Origin: Hyphomicrobium sp.
GTDB taxonomy: Bacteria; Pseudomonadota; Alphaproteobacteria; Rhizobiales; Hyphomicrobiaceae
Assembly: GCA_002928515.1 (NCBI GenBank)
Contig: PERI01000002.1
Coordinates: 62,001 to 126,000, forward strand
DNA length: 64,000 bases
Direction: 5' to 3'
Below, piece after piece: positions 17,758 through 25,854 of the stretch; the stretch's first letter is position 1; every line of letters begins with the position of its first letter. Both the position numbers and the translations under genes were made by a program. The notes under the pieces are model-generated. The model ran no database searches, was not told the DNA's origin, and saw nothing but the letters and a program-made list of their open reading frames with translations.

Positions 17758-18933
17758 TCATGAAACTTCGGTGACGATCAAACTTGTTTGCAAGGGCATG
17801 CGCGTTCTGATTTCGCGCGCAGACGTAAAGCCTTCGCGTTGCAGCATGGATATGATTTCTGAAGCTGAACGCGGGCGTCCACTGCCCATCGCCATGAGAT
17901 AGAAGCCGAAATAGGCGTCGCCGACGGTTTCTGCGCGACGCGACCCTGACATTGGTTCGGCGACTATTAGCTTTCCGCCTGGACGCAAAGCGCGCCGCAC
18001 TTGAGAAAATAATTTTCGAACGGGCTCGTCGTCATGGTCGTGGATAATGCGAACCAGCGAAATGAGATCGGCACCTTCGGGCAGCGGATCGCAAAAAAAG
18101 TTACCGCCGTGAGCGGTGGCGCGTTGTGATATTCCCGCGCTTGCAAACTTCTGTCGGGCGCACTCTGCAACGGCAGGCAAATCAAAAACTTTAAGTTCAA
18201 TACTTGGAATTTTTGCTGCAACGGCACGGACAAATGTTCCATCTCCGCCACCGACATCCATCAAACAGCGATGCTGTGCGATTGGATAAGTCGCCAATAT
18301 TTCTTCAGCAATCAGCGTTTGCGATGCCGCCATCAGCGCGGTGTACTCGGAGATGCGCGCGTCTGCTAAGTCAGTTGCTGATGTGGATGTGGCGTATGCC
18401 CAGTAACTGGACAGCGCTGCATCTTTACGTTCACCCCGCAACAATGCCACCGGATCTGATAAATCGGCATAGAGCATCGCGTGATGCTCGATCATTTTCA
18501 GAATTCCAGGATTGCCCGCAATCACGGCACCGTGGGGGCCAAGACCGTAGCGATCTGCACCAAACCGCTCGACAAGCTTTAAAGCAGCAGCCGCATCAAG
18601 CAGTCGGCGCGTCGGTTCAGGAGCGAGATTCAGTGCACTAGAAATTTGGGATAAATTCCGCGCTCCACCGCTCAAGAGCTGGAAGAGTTGCAACTTCACA
18701 CACGCGTATAATATTTGCGAATAAACGAAGCCTGCGCATAAATCGAAAACTTCGCGGGCACGACGCTGCGCCACGGGGCGCGTCAAGGGCAAAGCCGATG
18801 CCCATCTTTGAAAAGTTAAACTGCCTAAAAGGGCGTTGCGCGTTGCAGATGTCTTCTCACGAATTTTGTTCACAATTGGCGATTCTAAAACGCGTGCGAA
18901 ACCGCGAGGGTCACCCATAGATCCCTCGGACAT
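17758..18933 (-). CDS. crtF: Hydroxyneurosporene O-methyltransferase CrtF
   Basis: A class-I SAM-dependent methyltransferase with an N-terminal dimerisation/winged-helix domain (VYSQILYACVKLQLFQLLSGG) and the SAM motif CLMDVGGGDGTFVRAVAAKIP, followed by a catalytic LVRIIHDHDDEPV segment. CrtF methylates the 1-hydroxyl of carotenoids in the spheroidene/spirilloxanthin series. The ATG at 18933 overlaps the crtE stop (TGATG) and gives 391 aa, the usual length; the ORF-track start lies inside crtE. A third candidate, Met at 18918, has GAGGG just upstream. Confidence 0.95.
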   Translation of the reverse strand: MSEGSMGDPRGFARVLESPIVNKIREKTSATRNALLGSLTFQRWASALPLTRPVAQRRAREVFDLCAGFVYSQILYACVKLQLFQLLSGGARNLSQISSALNLAPEPTRRLLDAAAALKLVERFGADRYGLGPHGAVIAGNPGILKMIEHHAMLYADLSDPVALLRGERKDAALSSYWAYATSTSATDLADARISEYTALMAASQTLIAEEILATYPIAQHRCLMDVGGGDGTFVRAVAAKIPSIELKVFDLPAVAECARQKFASAGISQRATAHGGNFFCDPLPEGADLISLVRIIHDHDDEPVRKLFSQVRRALRPGGKLIVAEPMSGSRRAETVGDAYFGFYLMAMGSGRPRSASEIISMLQREGFTSAREIRTRMPLQTSLIVTEVS

Positions 18934-19802
18934 CAGGCTGCGCGCTGCGCGATGCCCTTTGGCACGAACGCTTTCGAGGCCGCTATGATGATGCCGCGTA
19001 ATTCTTGTGCCCCGGGGCATTGGGGAATCGATTGGACGGCTTCTGACAATAGTAATTGCAAGCGATCTACGGCGCCGCCGAAGCCGAGCTCAGCCGTCGC
19101 ACTTGGTCGATTGTGAATTGCATCCTGCCCTGATGGCTTGCCGATATCTTCAGCGTTCGACATCAAATCATGGATATCGTCGGCGACTTGATAGGCCTCG
19201 CCTAACCGCTCTCCAAGAAGTCTCCAACGATCAGGATCGGCGCCCGCTGCTAAAGCACCAGATATTGTGGCTGCCGCAAAGAGCGATCCCGTCTTGGCTT
19301 TATGATAGTTTGAGAGATGGATATTCGGCTCTGATTCCCAAGCTTGGCCTGCGATAATACCAGTCGGCGCGCCTGTTGAGCGCGCTATCGTCATGACCAA
19401 TCCCGGCAAACGCTGCGGGACAAGTGCTGCGCCGCGAGCCAATGTCTCAAACGCCATTACAATCAACGCATCGCCGACGAGCACCGCTTGCGCTTCGCCG
19501 AAAGCTTTGTGCACAGAAGGCTTGCCTCGACGCAGTTCGGCATCGTCAAAGCACGGCAAATCATCATGAACGAGCGACGCGCAATGCAAGATTTCTATGG
19601 CCGAAGCAGCAGCATCTGTCAGTGCTGGGTGATCGTCTCCGCAAGCGGCAGCCACCGCCAAACAGAGCCGCGGTCGAATGCGGGCACCGCCAGGTTGGAC
19701 GGCATACCGGATCGCCGCGGCAAGTTTGGGAGGACATTCTGGGACCTCCGCTCGCTCAAGAGCCGCATCAAGGGCCTTCTCAATTCGCGTTGTGGCGTCC
19801 AT
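18933..19802 (-). CDS. crtE: Geranylgeranyl diphosphate synthase CrtE
   Basis: A trans-prenyltransferase making GGPP for carotenoids and the BChl tail. Both aspartate-rich motifs are present (LVHDDLPCFDDAELRRGKP and QVADDIHD), plus YAVQPGGARIRPRL. The ORF track starts at 19856, inside a PpsR box; the ATG at 19802 (MDATTRIEKALDAAL) has AGAGG five bases upstream, gives the usual 289 aa and leaves room for a promoter. It heads the long superoperon to pufM/crtI. Confidence 0.95.
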   Translation of the reverse strand: MDATTRIEKALDAALERAEVPECPPKLAAAIRYAVQPGGARIRPRLCLAVAAACGDDHPALTDAAASAIEILHCASLVHDDLPCFDDAELRRGKPSVHKAFGEAQAVLVGDALIVMAFETLARGAALVPQRLPGLVMTIARSTGAPTGIIAGQAWESEPNIHLSNYHKAKTGSLFAAATISGALAAGADPDRWRLLGERLGEAYQVADDIHDLMSNAEDIGKPSGQDAIHNRPSATAELGFGGAVDRLQLLLSEAVQSIPQCPGAQELRGIIIAASKAFVPKGIAQRAA

Positions 19803-19850
19803 GAGGGCCTCTCGCGCGCGGAGCTGTAAATTTGGTTGGTCGTCAAATAG

Positions 19851-19868
19851 TGTCATTTAATATAGACA
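19851..19868. promoter_or_regulatory. PpsR box at the crtE (and possibly crtC) promoter
   Basis: TGTCATTTAATATAGACA is a perfect TGT-N12-ACA, extended to AGTGTC/GACACT arms. On the minus strand it covers TATATT, a likely -10 for crtE with TTGCGT 18 bp upstream; this fits the crtE start at 19802. It is 59 bases from the crtC start, so both divergent genes could be repressed. A partner box 8 bp away is at best degenerate. Confidence 0.75.
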
Positions 19869-19887
19869 CTACTCTCTGACACACGCA

Positions 19888-19902
19888 ATGCCAAATTGGC
19901 AT
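19888..19902. promoter_or_regulatory. Inverted repeat ATGCCAA-A-TTGGCAT upstream of crtC
   Basis: A perfect 7-base inverted repeat with a single central base lies 25 bases before the crtC start. Its compact dyad form suits a dimeric regulator, but no regulator can be named from the sequence. Confidence 0.35.
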
Positions 19903-19927
19903 CATCTGCAAGAAGGTTAGCGATACG

Positions 19928-20878
19928 ATGCAAAGTGATGGCGGCCCCGATTTTTCCCAGGCGGTCGCGAATAATGGATATGCATGGTGGTATGTCGATG
20001 CGATCAGCGACGACGGCCACCATGGCCTCACCGTTATCGCCTTCATAGGAAGTGTCTTTTCACCTTATTACGCGCGTGCGCGCAGCCGGGGCTTGGGAGA
20101 TCCAGCCAACCACTGCGCGATCAACGTCGCGCTGTATGGCAAAGGGGGCAAACGCTGGGCTTTAACCGAGCGTGGACGAGGCGCCCTTACGCGCTCTAAC
20201 AATGAATTTTCTGTTGGCCCGAGCCGGATGTTTTGGGAGGGCGGCGATCTCGTTATCGATGTCGATGAGATTACGGTGCCCATCCCCTCACGCTTGAGAG
20301 GCAAGATTAGGCTCAGTCCTTCGGCCACCACACGCCGCTCATTTCAATTATCTCGAGACGGTCAGCATTATTGGCGTCCGATTGCGCCTTTCTCTCGTGT
20401 TCACCTCGATTTTCAAAAACCTGGCCTATCATGGTCTGGACCGGGATATTTTGATTGGAATACAGGTGAAACGCCTTTGGAGGACACGTTTTCGGGCTGG
20501 GACTGGGCACGTGCAAGTTCAGACAACGGCACGACGATTTTCTATGACGGTTTGCGTCGGCGTGACGGGGCGTTTTCATTGGCGACGGCCATCAGCAAAG
20601 ACGGCACGGCGTCAGATATTGAATCACCGCCACCCAGAGCGCCATTGCCGACGACATCCATCTGGCGCATTCCACGCGAAACACGCTCTGATGCCGGAGT
20701 TTTGCCGCGCGTCATCGAGACGTGTGAAGATACACCATTCTATGCGCGTTCGATGATTGAAACACGAATTGGTGGCAAAGCCATGCGTGCCATGCACGAG
20801 AGTTTGTCGCTTGACCGTTTCGATAAGCGATGGGTGCAAACTTTGCTGCACTTCCGGATGCCGCGCATCGCAGGCTAG
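19928..20878 (+). CDS. crtC: Carotenoid 1,2-hydratase CrtC
   Basis: A 316-aa hydratase of the CrtC/AttH-like lipocalin fold: GYAWWYVDAISDDGHHGLTVIAFIGSVFSPYY near the N-terminus, then NPxNHCAINVALYG, FDWNTGETPLEDTFSGWDWARA, and a C-terminal ESLSLDRFDKRWVQTLLHFRMPR. It adds water to the psi end of neurosporene or lycopene, preparing the substrate for CrtD and CrtF. It is transcribed away from crtE. Its last bases overlap the end of a small ORF on the opposite strand. Confidence 0.95.
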   Translation: MQSDGGPDFSQAVANNGYAWWYVDAISDDGHHGLTVIAFIGSVFSPYYARARSRGLGDPANHCAINVALYGKGGKRWALTERGRGALTRSNNEFSVGPSRMFWEGGDLVIDVDEITVPIPSRLRGKIRLSPSATTRRSFQLSRDGQHYWRPIAPFSRVHLDFQKPGLSWSGPGYFDWNTGETPLEDTFSGWDWARASSDNGTTIFYDGLRRRDGAFSLATAISKDGTASDIESPPPRAPLPTTSIWRIPRETRSDAGVLPRVIETCEDTPFYARSMIETRIGGKAMRAMHESLSLDRFDKRWVQTLLHFRMPRIAG

Positions 20879-21054
20879 CTATGATCGATGTTCGTTTTGT
20901 TGTCAGGCTGCGCGCGTGGCGTTTCGAGTGAGTTGGTGTTTTCTGATTCAGGCGGCTTATCGAAGCGCTTGCAATACCATTCTAGAATGAGCCAGCCGAT
21001 TGCAAATGCAATCACCATAAAAAATTCAAAAAATGCCAGCGGCCAGGCAGACAT
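20875..21054 (-). CDS. Small single-helix membrane protein (59 aa), not in ORF track
   Basis: An ORF of 59 codons begins MSAWPLAFFEFFMVIAFAIG with a ribosome binding site AGGAAC 11 bases upstream that overlaps the end of the preceding ORF. It has one hydrophobic helix (residues 5 to 25), then a basic WYCKRF stop-transfer segment and a polar tail. It follows the 53-aa ORF by 12 bases and its stop overlaps the crtC stop on the other strand. Function unknown; coupling to the crtB-dxs operon suggests a role in isoprenoid or pigment metabolism. Confidence 0.65.
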   Translation of the reverse strand: MSAWPLAFFEFFMVIAFAIGWLILEWYCKRFDKPPESENTNSLETPRAQPDNKTNIDHS

Positions 21055-21066
21055 GCGCGCGCGTTC

Positions 21067-21228
21067 CTATACGTCGGTTGAAGGCCGCGTGCCGTTTTTC
21101 GTCTCAGCGCTTTCACTCTTATTTTCTTCACGCATGGATTTGCGCAGCGATATCAATTCGTAGGCCATCAGACCAAGTGCGACGCCAAAAACACCTACGA
21201 TTTTCAATATCCCGTAGCTGGTTTCCAT
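21067..21228 (-). CDS. Small single-helix membrane protein (53 aa)
   Basis: The ATG at 21228 (GGAAG nine bases upstream) gives METSYGILKIVGVFGVALG, one transmembrane helix (residues 5 to 24) followed by a charged tail (LRKSMREENKSESAETKNG). The ORF-track version adds 21 unlikely N-terminal residues. It lies 71 bases after dxs and 12 before another tiny membrane protein. The two may act as a pair. Function unknown. Confidence 0.6.
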   Translation of the reverse strand: METSYGILKIVGVFGVALGLMAYELISLRKSMREENKSESAETKNGTRPSTDV

Positions 21229-21299
21229 AGCCCGCTTCCGACGTTGAACTGGCCACATGAAGGCGCAGCGAAGCATAACGCCGCGCCTCAAAGGTGGTC

Positions 21300-23246
21300 T
21301 CAGCCTGTACGTGCTGCCGTCAAGTCATGGGTTTGAGAGCGTCCCAATGCTTTGAAAACCGTCGAGATAATGCCCGCCGCATCAAGACCTGCTTTGGCAT
21401 ACATGGCTTCAGGCTTATCTTGGTCGATGAATGTATCGGGCAGCACAAGACTGCGTACCTTCAGGCCTTTGTCCAGCAGCCCCTCGTTTGTCAGGAAGTG
21501 CAGAACATGGCTTCCGAAGCCACCAATCGCGCCTTCTTCAATCGTGATCAGTACTTCATGATCGCGCGCCAACTGGCGGATGAGATCTTCATCAAGCGGC
21601 TTCATGAAGCGCGCATCGGCCACGGTTGTCGATAATCCAAACGCGCCAAGTTGATCGGCTGCTTTGAGAGATTCTTCCAAGCGTGTGCCAAGTGACAGGA
21701 TCGCGACCTTCGATCCTTCTCGCACGATGCGGCCTTTACCGATTTCGAGTGGCACGCCTTCTTTCGGCATCGCAACGCCTGTGCCTTCACCGCGCGGATA
21801 ACGGAACGCTGAGGGCCGATCATTTATTTGGACTGCGGTTGCAACCATGTGCGTCAGCTCGGCTTCGTCGCTCGCCGCCATAATGACAAAATTCGGTAGG
21901 CATCCAAGATACGCCAAATCGAATGACCCTGCGTGCGTTGGACCATCGGCGCCAACCAGTCCAGCGCGATCGATGGCAAAGCGAACCGGAAGATTCTGGA
22001 TCGCAACGTCATGCACGACCTGATCATAGCCGCGTTGTAGAAATGTCGAATAGATGGCCGCGAAAGGCTTGAGGCCCTCGGTTGCAAGGCCGGCTGCGAA
22101 TGTTACGGCATGTTGCTCGGCGATGCCGACGTCGAACATTCGATCGGGGAATGCTTTGCCGAAAAGATCGAGCCCCGTGCCATCCGGCATTGCCGCCGTG
22201 ATTGCAACAATCGAGCTGTCTTTCTTGGCTTCGGCAATCAGACTGTCTGCAAAGACGCGCGTATAAGACGGCGCATTCGGCTTCGGTTTGACTTGCGCGC
22301 CTGTGATCACATTGAATTTAGCAACGCCGTGATATTTGTCGTCGGAGGCTTCAGCGGGACCGTAGCCTTTGCCCTTCTTTGTCACGACGTGGACTAGAAC
22401 TGGCGCTTGGTCACCATCGCGAATGTTTTTCAAGACCGGTAGTAGCTGATCGAGATCATGGCCGTCGATGGGCCCGACGTAGTAGAAGCCAAGCTCCTCA
22501 AACCACATTCCGCCTGACCAGTATGTGCGCGACATTTCTTCGACGCGGGCAGCGCGACGCTCCCATTTTTTCGGCAACTTTTTAGCCAACTGCTTGGCAA
22601 AATCGCGCCAGCCCAAATACGTCCCGCTCGATGTTGCGCGCGCGAGATATTTAGACAGCGCTCCCGTTGGTGGGGCAATCGACATGTCGTTGTCGTTCAA
22701 AATGACGATCAAACGTTCATCGCGGGCACCGGCGTTGTTCATGGCCTCATAGGCCATTCCAGCGCTCATAGCACCGTCGCCAATCACGCAAATGACGTTG
22801 TTCTTGCCGCCTTTTAAATCGCGTGCGACCGCCATCCCGAGACCGGCCGAGATCGAGGTTGAAGAGTGTGCTGCGCCGAAGGGGTCGTATTCACTCTCTG
22901 CGCGTTTTGTGAAGCCAGACAGGCCACCCGGCTGGCGCAAGGTTCGAATGCGGTCTCTTCTGCCGGTGAGAATTTTATGCGGATAGGCTTGATGCCCCAC
23001 ATCCCAGATCAGTCGATCGTTGGGCGTATCGAAGAGATAATGAATTGCGACCGTCAGCTCCACCACGCCCAGCCCAGCACCTAAGTGACCGCCCGTAACA
23101 GAAACCGCATCGACAAGTTCGTCGCGCAGTTCGTTAGCGAGTTGCTTCAAGTCGGATTGCGGCAGCTTTCTCAAGTCGGCTGGCGTATCTACTCGGTCCA
23201 GCAGCGGCCGCACAGGAAGCGTCGGTTGAGGTGTCTGTGCATTCAT
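21300..23246 (-). CDS. dxs: 1-deoxy-D-xylulose-5-phosphate synthase
   Basis: A full-length 648-aa DXS. Thiamine diphosphate binding is shown by [20 protein letters not shown] and [15 protein letters not shown], with the catalytic-domain [16 protein letters not shown] and transketolase-like [15 protein letters not shown]. It condenses pyruvate and glyceraldehyde 3-phosphate, the committed step of the MEP isoprenoid pathway. Its start overlaps the 147-aa gene that follows crtB (ATGA), so isoprenoid supply is co-transcribed with phytoene synthase. Confidence 0.98.
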   Translation of the reverse strand: MNAQTPQPTLPVRPLLDRVDTPADLRKLPQSDLKQLANELRDELVDAVSVTGGHLGAGLGVVELTVAIHYLFDTPNDRLIWDVGHQAYPHKILTGRRDRIRTLRQPGGLSGFTKRAESEYDPFGAAHSSTSISAGLGMAVARDLKGGKNNVICVIGDGAMSAGMAYEAMNNAGARDERLIVILNDNDMSIAPPTGALSKYLARATSSGTYLGWRDFAKQLAKKLPKKWERRAARVEEMSRTYWSGGMWFEELGFYYVGPIDGHDLDQLLPVLKNIRDGDQAPVLVHVVTKKGKGYGPAEASDDKYHGVAKFNVITGAQVKPKPNAPSYTRVFADSLIAEAKKDSSIVAITAAMPDGTGLDLFGKAFPDRMFDVGIAEQHAVTFAAGLATEGLKPFAAIYSTFLQRGYDQVVHDVAIQNLPVRFAIDRAGLVGADGPTHAGSFDLAYLGCLPNFVIMAASDEAELTHMVATAVQINDRPSAFRYPRGEGTGVAMPKEGVPLEIGKGRIVREGSKVAILSLGTRLEESLKAADQLGAFGLSTTVADARFMKPLDEDLIRQLARDHEVLITIEEGAIGGFGSHVLHFLTNEGLLDKGLKVRSLVLPDTFIDQDKPEAMYAKAGLDAAGIISTVFKALGRSQTHDLTAARTG

Positions 23247-23686
23247 GGCGTTAACTCCAGTGCAAATGACGGCTGCTGTGAGGCTCTCTTTTGAGTAACC
23301 TCAGGCCGTGGTCTCGTCACGTCCATTTCGCGCCGAGGCGCGAGATCCGGCATGCGATATTTTGTTTTGACGTGCAGCCACGTCGCGTATCCAATGATCA
23401 ATACGATCGTTCCAGCCAGATCGAGCGGCGATAATGTACCATTTGTATTGAGCCAATAGTACGCGAAACAGAGCTTCAATGTCAGCCAAGCCAATGCGAT
23501 CATAACGACAGGCGCGACCATTTCTCCGAGTGCCGCGACCGAGTGTGGGTCGATTGGTTTTGGTTGGACACGGTTAAGGCGGATAGCTTCTGAGCGGGCT
23601 TCCACGATCCGGGTGCGGTGTGCCTGAGCAGCGACGAGCAGATAAAGGCCATACGCGCCAAGCAAGCTGCCAATCCAATATTTCAT
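23243..23686 (-). CDS. Uncharacterised membrane protein between crtB and dxs
   Basis: A 147-aa protein with a membrane segment at the N-terminus ([21 protein letters not shown]), then two more hydrophobic helices ([22 protein letters not shown] and [19 protein letters not shown]), ending in a basic, proline-rich tail. It overlaps crtB at one end and dxs at the other by 4 bases each, which is strong evidence that it is translated. I do not recognise the family. Confidence 0.75.
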   Translation of the reverse strand: MKYWIGSLLGAYGLYLLVAAQAHRTRIVEARSEAIRLNRVQPKPIDPHSVAALGEMVAPVVMIALAWLTLKLCFAYYWLNTNGTLSPLDLAGTIVLIIGYATWLHVKTKYRMPDLAPRREMDVTRPRPEVTQKRASQQPSFALELTP

Positions 23687-24843
23687 GGCTGCGCCTCCAG
23701 TGGAAACGCTAACGATGTTGACGAGCGCGCACGCCCGCGCTCTTCGCGAGCACGCATTTCACGACGTTCGATACGCTCCAAAATTTCCAGAAGTACCAGA
23801 GCTTTGCCACGAACATCCCACCACGGAGCATCCAACATGGGTGCGGCGCTACGAGGGCCAGATTTTGATTGGTGGGCTGCCGCGTGGACCAAAAAAGCCG
23901 CTTCGGCCACTGCGCCAGACTTGATATCTGCACCCCACATCGGCGTTGCCGCTACGGCGCGGCCGAGGAGTTGCAACTTGCGGCCGGTTGGCACCACTGC
24001 GCGATGCGCGATCGAATTGCAGCCTTGTCGCTTAAGTTCGTGGCCGATTTCCGCATACAGATATCTGGTCGCGTAAATGCCTGGTCGGCAATCGGCTGGT
24101 AGTCGCGCAATTCCCGCTCCCGAGCGCACATAAAGGGCGTCGGCTGTGGCGAGAAGGCGTGCGATGACCGATGCGATTTCAGCGTTGAAGATTGGATTTT
24201 TCAACCATGCATCGGGGTCTAATCCACTCTCGCGCATCCAAGCGCGCGGTAAATAGAGACGACCAGAACGTGCATCTTCACCGACATCTCGGGCGATGTT
24301 GGTGAGTTGCATGGCGATGCCCAGATCGGTCGCACGGGCTAGATCAATTTCAGATCGGCGATCCATCAGCAGCGCCATCATCGCACCCACGGTGCCGGCC
24401 ACGCGCGTCGCATAAGCTAACAAATCTGGCAAATTTTCGTATTCGCGGCCGTCGGCGTCCCAGGCAAAGCCTTCGAGTAATGCTTCTGGAATGGCGCGTG
24501 GAATATCGAAGCGTGCAACTGTTTCGGCGAACGCACGATCGGCAGCAATATCCAAAGGTCTTCCGGCGTACGCACACTCTAATCTGTGTTGCAGCTCGCT
24601 TAACCCTGCGCTGCTGGATGGGCCTAGATCGATGACATCATCGGCGAGGCGACAAAAGGCATACAGCGCAGATGCTGGCTCTCTAATCCGTCGCGGCAAC
24701 AGAAATGACGCGGCGTAGAATGTGCGCGAGCCCGTGCTCAACAACGCCCGGCATTCAGCGAGATCGGTTTCAAAAGTTCGGCTGGGCTCGTATCGCATGC
24801 TTCGGCTGACCCCACCCGTCATTGATTGCGTTTCTGAATTCAT
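23683..24843 (-). CDS. crtB: Phytoene synthase CrtB
   Basis: A squalene/phytoene synthase family protein with both aspartate-rich motifs (YAFCRLADDVIDLG and TNIARDVGEDARSGRLYLP) and the FAWDADGREYENLPDLLAYATRVAG region. It joins two GGPP molecules into phytoene. The ATG at 24843 (MNSETQSM, 386 aa) is preferred to the upstream GTG, which lies within the PpsR box. The C-terminus carries an extra basic, low-complexity tail ([20 protein letters not shown]). First gene of crtB-orf147-dxs-two small ORFs. Confidence 0.96.
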   Translation of the reverse strand: MNSETQSMTGGVSRSMRYEPSRTFETDLAECRALLSTGSRTFYAASFLLPRRIREPASALYAFCRLADDVIDLGPSSSAGLSELQHRLECAYAGRPLDIAADRAFAETVARFDIPRAIPEALLEGFAWDADGREYENLPDLLAYATRVAGTVGAMMALLMDRRSEIDLARATDLGIAMQLTNIARDVGEDARSGRLYLPRAWMRESGLDPDAWLKNPIFNAEIASVIARLLATADALYVRSGAGIARLPADCRPGIYATRYLYAEIGHELKRQGCNSIAHRAVVPTGRKLQLLGRAVAATPMWGADIKSGAVAEAAFLVHAAAHQSKSGPRSAAPMLDAPWWDVRGKALVLLEILERIERREMRAREERGRARSSTSLAFPLEAQP

Positions 24844-24846
24844 AAC

Positions 24847-24864
24847 TGTCAACACAGAATGACA
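24847..24864 (-). promoter_or_regulatory. PpsR box at the crtB promoter
   Basis: TGTCAACACAGAATGACA is a perfect TGT-N12-ACA just upstream of crtB. On the minus strand TTGCAT and TTTAAT, 17 bp apart, form a candidate promoter whose start site falls in the box. Exactly 8 bp further upstream TGT-N12-TGC begins, a half-conserved second box. A small inverted repeat (GCTTGC/GCAAGC, 24878-24894) lies between this site and bchO. Confidence 0.75.
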
Positions 24865-24929
24865 TTAAATAGTGTCAGCTTGCCGCATGCAAGCGTTTCG
24901 CTGACTTTCCATAGAAAATCTTGCAGGCA

Positions 24930-25826
24930 TCATAGGCGGGCATCCGGCAAAGTGATGCCGTTCTTGATGGCGCTCGCAATGATGATATCTGCGACCGCGG
25001 CTGGCTTTTCTTCGTGCGCTAAATGGCCTGCATCTGGCAGCGTTGCGACCTGAGACCCTTTGACAAGCGCCCGAACTCTCTCGGCGTCGGATGGGGGAAT
25101 TGCCCGATCCCGCGCTGCAGCGATCAAACATAGCGGTGTGATCAATTGAGGTAAATCTCGCGCTAATGTGTCGAGGTCCCACCGCGCCATCATACCGAGT
25201 GCTGCAGCGCAATGAGACGGCGAGGAAAACAATCGGCCGTAAAGTTCAATATCCTCAGGTGTCGTGATGGAGCCAGTTCCCGCCAAAAGTCTGTCAACTG
25301 CCATGCGATCCAGAGCGCGCCAAGCGAATAGCCTGGGAATGAATGGGTTGAGACACATCAATTTCGCAAGGGGTGAAAAAATATGTCCGGCAAGTCCCTG
25401 AAACGGCAGCAGAGCACCGTTCACGCTGACAATCACTTGCGGCGTCAGGATTTTGTCGAGAGACATACGGATAGCAACGGCAGCACCCGCTGAATGACCC
25501 GACACTATATTCGGCGCTATTCCCAGTGACGACATCAACTGCCCAACAGCCATCGCCATACCTGGCAACGTGTAGGCATGAGCAGGTGGCTTGCTCGTAA
25601 AACCGTGGCCGGGAAGGTCTGGAATGACGAGCGTAAATCTATCGGCAAGGTATGGCGCAATCTGGCGCCATGAATGAGTCGATGCGCCAGTACCGTGCAA
25701 GAGTAGCAGCGGAGGCCCTTGGCCAAAAACCTGGACATGCCATTGAAAACCAGCGGCCTCAATGAACCGACTAGCGTTGCGATTGGGCCAGTCGCGACCG
25801 TCGGTGGCGAAATTCATAGCGTTCAT
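24930..25826 (-). CDS. bchO: BchO, alpha/beta hydrolase linked to Mg chelatase
   Basis: An alpha/beta hydrolase with the oxyanion region LLLLHGTGASTHSWRQI, the nucleophile elbow VSGHSAGAAVAIRM and a late histidine LPDAGHLAHEEKPA. Position directly after bchD and the family match identify BchO, an accessory protein of the bchIDO operon whose reaction is not established. The ATG at 25826 (MNAMNFATDGRDWPNRNAS) gives 298 aa; the longer ORF-track version reads back into bchD. The start is 28 bases past the bchD stop. Confidence 0.92.
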   Translation of the reverse strand: MNAMNFATDGRDWPNRNASRFIEAAGFQWHVQVFGQGPPLLLLHGTGASTHSWRQIAPYLADRFTLVIPDLPGHGFTSKPPAHAYTLPGMAMAVGQLMSSLGIAPNIVSGHSAGAAVAIRMSLDKILTPQVIVSVNGALLPFQGLAGHIFSPLAKLMCLNPFIPRLFAWRALDRMAVDRLLAGTGSITTPEDIELYGRLFSSPSHCAAALGMMARWDLDTLARDLPQLITPLCLIAAARDRAIPPSDAERVRALVKGSQVATLPDAGHLAHEEKPAAVADIIIASAIKNGITLPDARL

Positions 25827-25854
25827 GATAATTGTCGAAATCTCGCTTGCGCGA

